A DNA stretch of 39,018 bases from positions 1 to 39,018 of the forward strand of contig JAERMQ010000044.1 of the NCBI GenBank assembly GCA_016844745.1. Direction: 5' to 3'. The first letter of the stretch is position 1. Each line of letters starts with the position of its first letter. The position numbers and the translations under genes were made by a program. The notes under the pieces were generated by a model, which saw only the letters and a list, made by a program, of their open reading frames with translations, was not told the origin of the DNA and made no database searches. Positions 16,272 to 24,766 of the stretch are shown here, one piece after another. The DNA is from Ignavibacteria bacterium. GTDB lineage: Bacteria > Bacteroidota > Ignavibacteria > Kapaibacteriales > UBA2268.

Positions 16272-16774
16272 TAATAAAATTTCTCCATTAATTCGAAATA
16301 AGTCGAATGAGACGGAATAATATTTGCAGGCGATTCCTTGAACCACGCCAGCTCTCCATCAACCGGAGCATCAATTCTGTTCCAAAACTTTTTACCTAAT
16401 TCGCCTGAGAGTTTACACCGAAATAACAGGCAGATGCTGTGTCCGCGGATATCGTTCTCCCTCGATGGATTTTCATATACATAAAATGGATTTGGTTCGG
16501 CTATAACCCTGCATCCTAATTCCTTTTCTGCTGTTTTATTGATTCTCCCAGCCCAGCTCTCACCGCAGCGGATTATCCCGCCGACAAAGTGCCAGCCATC
16601 GTAAAATTTATCTTTTCTATATCCGAGAAGGTATTCGCCATTTTCGTTTTTGATAATTAATTCTGCGCCAATATACGGCACAAGCTTCATAGTAAATTCT
16701 AAAAGCTCATCGCCAATGCCTTCTCGCGGCTCGATTTCACTGAGAACTTTTTTTACATCTATGAAATCCAGCAT
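16271..16774 (-). CDS. Nudix hydrolase of the GDP-mannose mannosyl hydrolase type
   Basis: 167 residues. The Nudix box at 66-88 starts correctly (G-x5-E at 66-72) but ends KTAEKELG instead of REUXEEXG, the kind of altered box seen in GDP-mannose mannosyl hydrolase (Gmm), which cleaves GDP-sugars to GDP plus free sugar. YDGWHFVGGIIRCGES and the WAGRINKTA segment fit that family. It is coupled on both sides by one-base overlaps, with the rfbG stop (TGATG) and the mntA start (TAATG). Its substrate in this locus, GDP- or CDP-sugar, is open. Confidence 0.8.
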   Translation of the reverse strand: MLDFIDVKKVLSEIEPREGIGDELLEFTMKLVPYIGAELIIKNENGEYLLGYRKDKFYDGWHFVGGIIRCGESWAGRINKTAEKELGCRVIAEPNPFYVYENPSRENDIRGHSICLLFRCKLSGELGKKFWNRIDAPVDGELAWFKESPANIIPSHSTYFELMEKFY

Positions 16775-17865
16775 CAGAAGCCCAGCCGTTCAATATCTTC
16801 ACAAAATTGCCCTAACTGCTTTTCGGTTATTATTTTCCCATTTTGGTAATATTCCTTATACCATTCGGCTGTAGCGCTAATCCCTCGCGCAGTCTCCCAA
16901 ACGGGCTTCCAATTCAATCGATAATTAGCTTTGGAAATATCCAATTTCAGCATAGAAGCCTCGTGAGGAGCATTTGCATCATGATTGATTACAAATTCCA
17001 CATCGCTCCATGACTTTTTAAATAACTCCGATACTTCAATAACAGAGAGCATACCCTCATTGCCCGGTCCAAAATTCCATGCATCGGCAAATTCCGGCTT
17101 ACCTTCCAATAGCTTAGAGCCAAGCAGCAAATAGCCAAATAACGGGTCAAGCACATGCTGCCAGGGACGTGTTGATTTCGGATTCCGGATTATTACCGGT
17201 TTGGATTCTGAAGTAGCTCTGGCAATATCGGGCATTAATCTATCCGGAGCCCAGTCGCCGCCGCCTATTACGTTACCTGCTCTTGTGCTGGCGATTAATG
17301 AATTGTGTGATTTCCCATAATCCTTCAAGTTGAAGAATGAATTCCTGTAAGAAGAAATAACTAATTCGGCACAGCCTTTTGATGCGCTGTATGGGTCGTA
17401 ACCGCCCATTTGGTCGGTTTCCTTGTATCCCCAAATCCATTCCTTGTTTTCGTAGCATTTATCACTTGTAATCATTACTGCCGCTTTAACGGATTGAGTC
17501 TTTCTGCAGGCTTCCAACACATTTGCAGTACCTATGATATTAGCCGATAAGGTCTCGATTGGCTCCTGATAGGACAAACGAACTATAGGCTGGGCTGCCA
17601 AATGAAAAACAATGTCCGGCTGAGTTGTCTGAAAAACTTCAATTAGTTTATTCAAATCCCTTATATCGGCAATTGTGGAATTGATGTCGAGATTCAAAAG
17701 GTTATAATGATTCGGTTCTGTTGGCGGCGGTAACGAGTACCCAATTACCTCCGCTCCCAATTTAGTCAGCCAAAGCGCCAACCATGAGCCTTTGAAGCCG
17801 GTATGACCTGTAATCAGCACCTTCTTCCCTTGATAGATTACTTTGAATAAAGTGTTTATGTGCAT
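16774..17865 (-). CDS. rfbG: CDP-glucose 4,6-dehydratase
   Basis: 363 residues of the extended SDR family. VLITGHTGFKGSWLALWL (16-33) is the NAD-binding loop in the form typical of CDP-glucose dehydratases; TSDKCYEN (133-140) and Y159-x3-K163 (PYSASK) form the active site, and RAGNVIGGGDWAPDRLMPD is the family signature. It converts CDP-glucose to CDP-4-keto-6-deoxyglucose, the substrate of RfbH. Its stop overlaps the Nudix start (TGATG). It is separated from rfbF by the small S23 gene and its repeats. Confidence 0.95.
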   Translation of the reverse strand: MHINTLFKVIYQGKKVLITGHTGFKGSWLALWLTKLGAEVIGYSLPPPTEPNHYNLLNLDINSTIADIRDLNKLIEVFQTTQPDIVFHLAAQPIVRLSYQEPIETLSANIIGTANVLEACRKTQSVKAAVMITSDKCYENKEWIWGYKETDQMGGYDPYSASKGCAELVISSYRNSFFNLKDYGKSHNSLIASTRAGNVIGGGDWAPDRLMPDIARATSESKPVIIRNPKSTRPWQHVLDPLFGYLLLGSKLLEGKPEFADAWNFGPGNEGMLSVIEVSELFKKSWSDVEFVINHDANAPHEASMLKLDISKANYRLNWKPVWETARGISATAEWYKEYYQNGKIITEKQLGQFCEDIERLGF

Positions 17866-17875
17866 AACTCTTTTA

Positions 17876-17912
17876 AATTACTAATTACTAATTACTAATT
17901 ACTAATTACTAA
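17876..17912. repeat. CTAATTA heptamer array, left arm
   Basis: About five tandem CTAATTA units. It is the reverse complement of the array at 18331-18378, so the two bracket the S23 gene as inverted repeats. Confidence 0.85.
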
Positions 17913-17919
17913 AAAACCA

Positions 17920-18273
17920 TTATTCTTTAATTTTAATAGATTTTTGGAAACTGGTTATTATTTTTAATATTTCGTTAATATCTTCAATTATAGATTCTGC
18001 TTGTTTTTCGTTTATGTATTCAGTGTCTCTTAGAATTCTTATCCAATAGAGTGTTTCACGTGCTTCTTTATATGCAATACTAATTTTTGATTTAAAATCA
18101 TTTTTTGATTGACCACCAATTGCTTCTTCAATGTTAGCTCCAATTGATGTTCCACTTTTCAACACTTGCTTTGAGAGTACAAATTCTTTCTTTTCCTTGG
18201 TTAAAAACTGATAAAGCCTAACAATTCTGATAGCAAATTTATATGATTTTTCCTGGATAATATTTTCTTTCAT
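17920..18273 (-). CDS. Four-helix-bundle protein (S23/23S-rRNA intervening-sequence family)
   Basis: 117 residues. Family marks: SYKFAIRIVRLYQFL at the start, SGTSIGANIEEAIGGQSKNDF (about 50-70), AYKEARETLYWIRIL (about 77-91) and a terminal SFQKSI helix. These proteins were first found encoded in 23S rRNA intervening sequences and are now common as lone genes in Bacteroidota and candidate phyla. Function is unknown; one relative, the accessory Avd protein of diversity-generating retroelements, binds nucleic acid. Here it interrupts rfbF-rfbG and is bracketed by opposed heptamer arrays. Confidence 0.88.
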   Translation of the reverse strand: MKENIIQEKSYKFAIRIVRLYQFLTKEKKEFVLSKQVLKSGTSIGANIEEAIGGQSKNDFKSKISIAYKEARETLYWIRILRDTEYINEKQAESIIEDINEILKIITSFQKSIKIKE

Positions 18274-18330
18274 ATTTGATATTTTCTTTTTTCTTATTTC
18301 TTGGTTTCTATTCTTAATTCTCTATTCTTT

Positions 18331-18378
18331 TAATTAGTAATTAGTAATTAGTAATTAGTAATTAGTAATTAGTAATTA
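18331..18378. repeat. TAATTAG heptamer array, right arm
   Basis: Almost seven tandem TAATTAG units. The last unit contains the stop codon of rfbF (18376-18378). Inverted relative to 17876-17912. Confidence 0.88.
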
Positions 18379-19152
18379 ACTCCAGACTTTCCATTTCGCC
18401 TGATTCTCTAATAATAGCTTCTCAAGAACAATTTTATCGCGCAGAGTATCCATGCACTTCCAGAAGCCGTAATGTTTATAAGCAAGAAGATTTCCGCTGC
18501 CGGCAAGGTTTTCCAATGGTTCACGCTCGAATATAGTTGCATCACCTTTCTGAATGTAATCAAAAATTTCCGGCTGGCACACAAAAAAACCGCCATTAAT
18601 CCAGGAGCCATCTCCCCGCGGTTTCTCAGTAAACTGAAAAATTGAAGAATCCTGCCCAATATCCAATGAACCGAATTTACCTTCCGGCTGAACCGCGCTT
18701 AAAGTAGCAATTTTGCAATGCGCTTTATGAAAATTTAACAGTTCATTGATATTAATATCTGAAACACCATCGCCATAAGTCAGGAAAAACGGTTCTGCAC
18801 CGACAAATTCTTTTGCACGAAGAATTCTGCCTCCGGTCATTGTATCCAAGCCGGTATCGAGAATTGTAACATTCCAGGGTTCGCTGGTATTAGCAAGAAC
18901 CTTCATATCATTAGTGCGAAGATTAATCGAAATACTGCTCTCATGCAGGAAATAATGATAGAAATACTCCTTAATCAGATACCCTTTGTATCCTACTAAA
19001 ATAATAAAATCATTAAATCCGTAATGAGAATATATTTTCATAATATGCCATAGAATCGGTTTGCCGCCGATTTCAATCATTGGTTTTGGCTTTAATTCGG
19101 TTTCTTCGGAAATCCGTGTACCGTAGCCGCCAGCTAAAATTACAACTTTCAT
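18376..19152 (-). CDS. rfbF: Glucose-1-phosphate cytidylyltransferase
   Basis: 258 residues. VVILAGGYGTRISEETELKP (3-22) is the nucleotidyltransferase loop in the form specific for RfbF, followed by KPMIEIGGKPILWHIMK and, later, TYGDGVSDININELL for the metal site. It makes CDP-glucose from CTP and glucose-1-phosphate, the first committed step of 3,6-dideoxyhexose synthesis. It is the first gene of the left block, with a 394-bp divergent gap upstream that should hold the operon promoter. Confidence 0.96.
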   Translation of the reverse strand: MKVVILAGGYGTRISEETELKPKPMIEIGGKPILWHIMKIYSHYGFNDFIILVGYKGYLIKEYFYHYFLHESSISINLRTNDMKVLANTSEPWNVTILDTGLDTMTGGRILRAKEFVGAEPFFLTYGDGVSDININELLNFHKAHCKIATLSAVQPEGKFGSLDIGQDSSIFQFTEKPRGDGSWINGGFFVCQPEIFDYIQKGDATIFEREPLENLAGSGNLLAYKHYGFWKCMDTLRDKIVLEKLLLENQAKWKVWS

Positions 19153-19174
19153 TTTTTGTTCTGTTATTTTTATA

Positions 19175-19182
19175 CAAAATTA
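19175..19182 (-). promoter_or_regulatory. Possible -7 box upstream of rfbF
   Basis: TAATTTTG on the minus strand matches the Bacteroidota TAnnTTTG consensus, about 22 bases before the rfbF ATG. A -33 TTTG at the ideal distance is not evident. Confidence 0.4.
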
Positions 19183-19369
19183 AATTAAAATTACTTAAGA
19201 ATTTAAAATTAATTATAATTATACATATAAAAAAAGAAAAATTAATACTTACTGAATTTCTTTTAATAATTATCAATCTGATGCCAAAATTTACCCGTTA
19301 AATTTTTTATTAAATAAGTATTATATTGTAAATTGAAAAAGAAACTAAACAAAAAAAGGATTTATTATT

Positions 19370-19500
19370 GAGACCACACTTAAAATCGAAAATTGAATTC
19401 CAAAGTACAACTTTGGAATTAGTCAGTCCTTAATTTTTCTCATTCCAAAATTCCGATTTTGGAATGTAATTTTCAATATGAATGCTTTTTAGAGTGGACT
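19370..19500. repeat. Two ATTCCAAA hairpins in the divergent gap
   Basis: ATTCCAAAG and CTTTGGAAT form one hairpin (about 19397-19419). ATTCCAAAATTCCGATTTTG plus GAAT forms a second (about 19442-19465). Outer sequences GACCACACTTAAAA and TTTTTAGAGTGGAC also face each other, so the whole is a nested palindrome. It occupies most of the 19153-19546 gap that I cannot assign to the rfbF promoter. Confidence 0.65.
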
Positions 19501-19546
19501 AATTATTACAAACAATAAATTTTAAATAAATATTTGAATATTAGTT

Positions 19547-20086
19547 ATGAGCCTTATAAAATTTGACGAAGTAGAATCAAAGATTATACAAATCAGGGGT
19601 GAAAATGTTATCATAGATAGTGATATAGCCGATTTGTACAATGTAGAAACAAGGGATATTAATAAAGCAGTAAAAAATAATCCCGACAAATTTCCTAAAG
19701 ATTATATTCTGGAATTATCTAAAAAAGAAAAGAATGAACTGGTGGAAATTTTCCACCGGTTCGATTCATTAAAACATTCTACCGTTAATCCAAAGGCATT
19801 TACTGAAAAAGGTTTATATATGCTTGCAACGATTCTCAAAAGTCCCATGGCAACACAAACAACCATTTCAATCATCGAAACCTTTGCAAATATAAAAAAA
19901 CTTTCAAGAAATATCCGGGAAATAAGTATCATTGATGATGAATCGAAAAAGAAAAGCCTTTTACAAAAAAGCGGTGAGATTATTTCAGAAATTTTAGATG
20001 ATAACTTGCATATTGACCAGAGTGAAACAACTATTGAACTAAACTTTGCATTAATTAAAGTTAAACATACAATAAAAAGAAAATAG
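19547..20086 (+). CDS. ORF6N-domain protein
   Basis: 179 residues, the only clear plus-strand gene inside the minus-strand block. The ORF6N domain spans about 8-115: IIQIRGENVIIDSDIADLY, FPKDYILELSKKEKNEL and AFTEKGLYMLATILKSPMA correspond to the usual pattern. ORF6N domains occur in phage and mobile-element proteins, often beside KilA-N, and probably bind DNA. The C-terminal third is helical and unassigned. A truncated paralogue is at 25595-26062. Confidence 0.85.
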   Translation: MSLIKFDEVESKIIQIRGENVIIDSDIADLYNVETRDINKAVKNNPDKFPKDYILELSKKEKNELVEIFHRFDSLKHSTVNPKAFTEKGLYMLATILKSPMATQTTISIIETFANIKKLSRNIREISIIDDESKKKSLLQKSGEIISEILDDNLHIDQSETTIELNFALIKVKHTIKRK

Positions 20087-20150
20087 GATTGAAGTAAGAA
20101 TTTGAATGATATCCGGATTAATCAATTTAAGAGCTTGTTGAAAAAGTAAA

Positions 20151-20234
20151 GAAGAATGTCATTCGTAAGCGATGTGAAGAATCCAGTCCCATTGTTGTTC
20201 TGGATTCTTCATTTCGTTCAGAATGACATTCTTC
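20151..20234. repeat. GTCATTC palindrome
   Basis: Inverted arms GAAGAATGTCATTC / GAATGACATTCTTC outside and AAGAATCCAG / CTGGATTCTT inside. The remainder of the 20087-20360 gap is AT-rich, ending in an AATTCTT heptamer array (20341-20362) that abuts the next stop codon. Confidence 0.85.
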
Positions 20235-20360
20235 CATATAATTAGTTTTTCCACAGACTATTAAGAAAAAATGAAAAAGCCAAAGATTTTACATGTATTT
20301 TTGAATTAACAGGATATATAGTTTTTTTGTTCCTAAAATTAACAATTCTTAATTCTTAAT

Positions 20361-23300
20361 TCAAAATTTTTTCTTTCTTCCGAAATGTTCTGCAATAACG
20401 AGCGGTAGAATAAATATCCCTGCTAAATAAATAAAATACATAAACCGCCATTCTATTGTGACAAGAGTTAAAAACAGGAACGGCAGATTATATAAAATCA
20501 GGAATGAATACATTGCACTCGAAGGGAACCACTTATACAAGAAGAATACAATTAAGAGCAGCACAAAAAACGGAAATACATTAAAGTAAATCATTGAATT
20601 GGGCACTTCGCCGGTGAAGTCCATTGTTTCGGCTAAAATTTTATCCTCCTTTTGTTGTAATGTCTCGCTTTTCGGAGCAAATTTAATTCCGTAAGTTTCA
20701 ATCGGCCGCCATGGTTGCAGGGCTTTATCATCTTTCAGGCTATTTGAGAATAAATATATATTATTGGAGAACCCCATAGTCCCCATGAATTTAATCAGCA
20801 ATTCACCAGTAACAGTATGAACATTCTGAGCACTGCGGGCATAAAATAAATATGATAAATAGGCTTTGTCCGAATCTGAAAGAGCGAACCATCGCTGAGA
20901 GGCAAATGCACCTTCATCGCTCTGATTCAGTGGTGTATAATGTTCTTTTATTTCATCGAGCTTCATCCAATGATTCAGATGTTCCCAATCTTTCGGGCGT
21001 TCTGGCGAATAATATGTCTTGGAAGAATATATGCTCATTAAAGGGTAATGTTTTCGCAGAGCATCAAAATATTCGAACACCTGATTATTCGGCGACATTA
21101 CCGGGGTAAGCAATTTGAATATTATATATAAAGTGAAAGAGATTCCAAAGAACTGCACCAAATTCCGCTTGTTAAGAAGTCTGAACATCAGGATTAAAGT
21201 TGGGATAACAACAAGAAATATAATTCCGTTATGCCGAAAAGTACAAAGGCAAATAAACAGCAATGACATGAAACCAATTTGATGAATATCTAATTTCAGG
21301 GAGCGGGGGTCTGGGGGCGGGGGTCTGGAATTTGGGTATTGGGTATAGGGTATTGGGTTTAGGGTTTGGGGTATAGGATTTGAAGATTGTTCTTTATTAT
21401 TCGATAATACTTCTTCGTTACTATCTCCTTCATCATTCGACATTCGATATTCGGTATTCGATATTTGTTCTTTTTCAAAATTATTTTCAACAATTTCACC
21501 AGCTTCGGCATCCGATTCTTCATTCGTAATTCGTAATTGATTGCGGTAATTCGTAATTGATTGCGGTAATTCGTAATTCGTAATTAATAATTTCTTCCTA
21601 TGGTGCAGGTAGAACAGGATAAACGACCAGAATACCATAATTGAAGTAAAAGGAATATCAGTCCAAATCGTAATATTATAAATACCAACTGGTACCGAAG
21701 CAATAAAAAGTAAATAAAAAGGCAGTACCAGATACCATTTAGCGCCTATTTTCAGACAATAATAAAATATTGAAGCCCCAACAAACGAAGTGAGAATAAT
21801 CTGGAAAAATCCTACTGTAGCTGGTGTATCTGCGAACTGGGCAATTGCAAGAAGGTAAAGAATATAAGTCCATGGTTTTACATTCCCAAATTTCAGAGTT
21901 CTGATTTCCTGGAAATTCGGAATTAAAGAATCAACGCTCATAATACCGGGCCACTGCCCAAGCAGCCATAAAGAAAATACTCCGATTGCAACGATGAAAA
22001 ATACCCAGAATGTCCATCGTTTATCTTTGATAAACAAGTAATAAGGCACGTTTTTCCAGCTTGCCACACCATATCTTTCTTTCAGGCTGAGAATAACAAA
22101 GCAGAGCCATGCCATAAGCGCAGACACAATTAGCTGCACGACTATTAAAACATTGTTGCTCTCAACAGTTTTGTCACCAATTTTAAAGAACTCAATGCTC
22201 TTTTCAGTTCTCAATGATGGTAGAATTTTATTTTCGGCTATGGTAACATAAACACTATCTATGTTAAGATATGCTGATTCGAATTGCAGTTTAAGCGAAT
22301 GAATATCAATTTGCGGCAGGGCATAGGTTCCCCTGAATCTGGCATCTTTGACAGTTCTCATCTTAATTACTTTATTTGAGAACTGCAGGAACTGTCCGCC
22401 TCCGTTTTTTAGTAGAACACCAATTTTATAATTCAAATCAGGGAGCGTGCTTTTCAAAACTTTGGCTTCAAAGCCGGACATCAGATATCTCTGGTCATTA
22501 TTATATGCCTTGGGAATATCAATGCGGACTGTTTGGTTAGCAGGCAGCAAATAATTCTCTGACTCTGAAGCAAGTAATATATACGGCTTTGTGTTCTTGG
22601 ATTGCCTGTTCTTAACGTAAGCCCAACCCGAAAATGAATAAAATTTTTTGGTTTCATTGAAAGTTTCGAGATTGTACATCAATTCTGTACTGGGTGCAGG
22701 GACAACTTCGGTCAATGGTATTGGACGGGATAAACCGGAAACGGTAATATCCAATACCTTTGAAGAGAAATATTGAATAGTTACAGCACCATTTTTCATC
22801 CATAGTCCAACTGTATATTTACCGGGCTTAATCCCCTCCTTATATGCAGTATCGGTTACAAAGCCTGAATAATCGTACAATCTGCTGCCGTGAGCATTCG
22901 AAACATCAACCCTGATTTGCTGAGTTGTCGGCAACCGGTAAGAACCTGATTCGGATTGAAGAATTATATAAGTCTTTGTCTGTTTTGAAGGAACATTTTT
23001 AATAGTAGCCCATCCGCGGAACAGCAGCCAGTCTTTCTCATCCTGAACAACTTCAATATTATTTAAAAGTTTATCAATATTCTGCGGCATATAAACTGTC
23101 TTTGCAAATTTTAATTCTTTACCGCCATCAGATAAATATCCAATCTCATAATTTCTGTCGGCTCTTGAAAATCCCTTGCCTTCAGGATTTGTAATTAAAA
23201 TATAAAATTCATTCCTTCCCTCTTCAAGGTGTTGTTTGCTTAGTTTTACTTTGAAGCCCGAGTTATCATATTTGGTCTTTTCCTTGTATGCAATTGATAT

Positions 23301-23783
23301 ATCCCTTCGGAGATTCTGGACGGTGGGGAAGATATGAGTATGCTTTTCGGATTTCACAACCAGATAAATTTTTGAATTCCTGGATTCAATATTTTTCAGG
23401 TATGCCCAGCCGACAACTTTAAGGATGCCTTCATCTTTTTCGGATATTTCTTCTATATGGCTTCCACATAGAGTATCTGTTTTTGATGGAATTATAATAC
23501 TATCAACAGGCATCTGAATATCAAAGGAGCCATGAACGGCGAGACGCTCGTCTTCATTATATCCGTTGCCGGAATTCCATTGAAGTGCAATTCTTTCGAA
23601 CTTCGGCACAGTTCCAACAATCGTTATGCTTGCAGGCTTATGATACCTATATCCCCCGCTGAACAATGAATAACAAATCACAAGCACTATCGCACAAACG
23701 ACGTATTTGAGCCAGCTACGCTTAAGATAAGCAATTAATATACTTTGCTTAGAATTATCTGTATTTTCTTTTTCTACTATCAT
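20361..23783 (-). CDS. Large GT-C-like membrane protein with three GWA modules
   Basis: 1140 residues. One helix near 24-43 is followed by a large, probably extracytoplasmic, part (45-540) with three copies of the Gly-Trp-Ala module (cores VVGWAYLKN at 123, FRGWATIKN at 255, FSGWAYVKN at 384). From 545 on there are about a dozen membrane helices. WPGIMSVDS (611-619) in the first loop is where GT-C glycosyltransferases have the catalytic Asp (D617). This suggests a lipid-linked-sugar-dependent transferase acting outside the membrane, similar in plan to DUF6020-type proteins; the substrate is unknown. Residues about 733-828 are a low-complexity loop encoded by heptamer repeat DNA. The gene follows the MntA/HepT pair by 29 bases. 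Confidence 0.7.
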   Translation of the reverse strand: MIVEKENTDNSKQSILIAYLKRSWLKYVVCAIVLVICYSLFSGGYRYHKPASITIVGTVPKFERIALQWNSGNGYNEDERLAVHGSFDIQMPVDSIIIPSKTDTLCGSHIEEISEKDEGILKVVGWAYLKNIESRNSKIYLVVKSEKHTHIFPTVQNLRRDISIAYKEKTKYDNSGFKVKLSKQHLEEGRNEFYILITNPEGKGFSRADRNYEIGYLSDGGKELKFAKTVYMPQNIDKLLNNIEVVQDEKDWLLFRGWATIKNVPSKQTKTYIILQSESGSYRLPTTQQIRVDVSNAHGSRLYDYSGFVTDTAYKEGIKPGKYTVGLWMKNGAVTIQYFSSKVLDITVSGLSRPIPLTEVVPAPSTELMYNLETFNETKKFYSFSGWAYVKNRQSKNTKPYILLASESENYLLPANQTVRIDIPKAYNNDQRYLMSGFEAKVLKSTLPDLNYKIGVLLKNGGGQFLQFSNKVIKMRTVKDARFRGTYALPQIDIHSLKLQFESAYLNIDSVYVTIAENKILPSLRTEKSIEFFKIGDKTVESNNVLIVVQLIVSALMAWLCFVILSLKERYGVASWKNVPYYLFIKDKRWTFWVFFIVAIGVFSLWLLGQWPGIMSVDSLIPNFQEIRTLKFGNVKPWTYILYLLAIAQFADTPATVGFFQIILTSFVGASIFYYCLKIGAKWYLVLPFYLLFIASVPVGIYNITIWTDIPFTSIMVFWSFILFYLHHRKKLLITNYELPQSITNYRNQLRITNEESDAEAGEIVENNFEKEQISNTEYRMSNDEGDSNEEVLSNNKEQSSNPIPQTLNPIPYTQYPNSRPPPPDPRSLKLDIHQIGFMSLLFICLCTFRHNGIIFLVVIPTLILMFRLLNKRNLVQFFGISFTLYIIFKLLTPVMSPNNQVFEYFDALRKHYPLMSIYSSKTYYSPERPKDWEHLNHWMKLDEIKEHYTPLNQSDEGAFASQRWFALSDSDKAYLSYLFYARSAQNVHTVTGELLIKFMGTMGFSNNIYLFSNSLKDDKALQPWRPIETYGIKFAPKSETLQQKEDKILAETMDFTGEVPNSMIYFNVFPFFVLLLIVFFLYKWFPSSAMYSFLILYNLPFLFLTLVTIEWRFMYFIYLAGIFILPLVIAEHFGRKKKF
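21300..21587 (-). repeat. Heptamer repeat block read in frame inside the GT-C-like gene
   Basis: Three heptamer types follow each other: AATTCGT-type units near 21530-21585, ATATCGA-type near 21437-21470, and ATACCCA-type near 21327-21375. A GGGGGTCTGG repeat sits at the end. All lack stops in the coding frame and give peptides such as SITNYRNQLRITN, ISNTEYRMSN and NPIPYTQYPN. The block lies between two predicted membrane helices, where added length is best tolerated. Confidence 0.85.
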
Positions 23784-23812
23784 ATTCTAAAATTTGCTAA
23801 TTATGAAGTATT

Positions 23813-24148
23813 CTATGCAATAATCAAAATTTCAATTTCATTTTTTAAGATAGGTATATGTTTAACTATTGTACCCCATACTATTTCATCATCAATCCTA
23901 TCATAACCATGAATGACCCGGTTTCTCAGACTGATTATTTGCTTTTTACTTGAAATTTTAATCGAATTATCTAACTTTACAATTTGGTTTAATGCCTCAC
24001 CAATAATTTCAAACTCTCGTTCAACAGCTCTGCGAAGCATTTTGTTTTCTTTATATATTGTAAAATCGCGCTTTTCACCGAGATATTTTTCAATAGAATC
24101 GATTGATTCCTTAATATCTGTTAAATATTTTCTTATTTTGTCATTCAT
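23813..24148 (-). CDS. HepT-like (DUF86) HEPN protein
   Basis: 111 residues of the DUF86/HepT family. REFEIIGEALNQI (about 49-61) and SLRNRVIHGYDRIDDEIVW (about 78-96) are typical, the latter holding R-x4-H-x-Y. It overlaps the upstream nucleotidyltransferase gene by 8 bases. This is a different HEPN subtype from that at 15519-15980, which suggests independent acquisitions. Expected to act as RNase toxin of a two-gene toxin-antitoxin unit. Confidence 0.88.
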   Translation of the reverse strand: MNDKIRKYLTDIKESIDSIEKYLGEKRDFTIYKENKMLRRAVEREFEIIGEALNQIVKLDNSIKISSKKQIISLRNRVIHGYDRIDDEIVWGTIVKHIPILKNEIEILIIA

Positions 24149-24443
24149 AAAGTAATGTTTTTGTCTTGTTAATAGTTTTGATAAAATATGGATTCGAAAG
24201 TGATTTTTCAGTAATTAAATCTACCGGCTTATGGAATAGTTCTTCGAATTTTTCAGCTAATTCGAAATAATTATCTGCATAATCAGGATAATCCATTGGT
24301 TTAAATGAAACTAATAGGTCTATATCGCTATCTGCTTTGAATTTGTCTGTACATACAGAACCAAATGCATATAACATTTCTACATTATGATTTTTACATA
24401 ACGCTTTAATCTCATTTTTTTTATTTTCTATAATGCTTTGCAT
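24141..24443 (-). CDS. MntA-like nucleotidyltransferase antitoxin
   Basis: 100 residues. MLYAFGSVCTDKFKADSDID (39-58) contains G-S-x10-S-D-x-D, the minimal nucleotidyltransferase site. KPVDLITEKSLSNPYF near the C-terminus is the third-Asp strand (VDLIT) and the usual family ending. It is translated just ahead of, and overlapping, the HepT-like gene, whose tyrosine it would adenylylate. Confidence 0.88.
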   Translation of the reverse strand: MQSIIENKKNEIKALCKNHNVEMLYAFGSVCTDKFKADSDIDLLVSFKPMDYPDYADNYFELAEKFEELFHKPVDLITEKSLSNPYFIKTINKTKTLLYE

Positions 24444-24593
24444 AATTTTCTAATAATCTGAATCTTATTTTTAGTATTAACGGATTAAAGGATTTTTCTT
24501 TTACCATCAAAATTGTCTGAACTAAGATTTTTAGGATTAAAGGATTAAGGGTTTCATCACTTTCAACTCATAATTCATTATTCATAATTTATA

Positions 24594-24713
24594 GGTGGGT
24601 TCTAAAAATTCAATTTAGGCTGTCATTCTGAGCGAAGCGAAGAATCTATCTTGTTGATTTTAAAGGAGACTGGATTCTTCGCTTCGCTCAGAATGACAAT
24701 TTTTAGAACCTTC
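24594..24713. repeat. Composite palindrome GGTTCTAA + GTCATTCTGAGCGAAGCG in a 323-bp gap
   Basis: Outer inverted arms GGTTCTAAAAATT / AATTTTTAGAACC surround inner arms of 26 bp beginning TGTCATTCTGAGCGAAGCGA. The gap 24444-24766 otherwise holds GGATTAAAGG repeats and an ATAATTC array (24566-24592); no gene is visible. Confidence 0.88.
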
Positions 24714-24766
24714 CTTGATAAAATCTTTCTTATATCAACGCAAATTTTATAACAAAAAATAATAAA

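Noticed and set aside
16272-16346. Longer N-terminus for the MntA-like protein at 15984
   Set aside because: It would overlap the Nudix gene by 75 bases and add a stretch unlike the family; the TAATG junction at 16271 gives the normal length.
17876-18378. Regular repeats that might suggest a CRISPR array
   Set aside because: The unit is 7 nt with no spacers, and no cas genes are present. The same applies to all other heptamer arrays.
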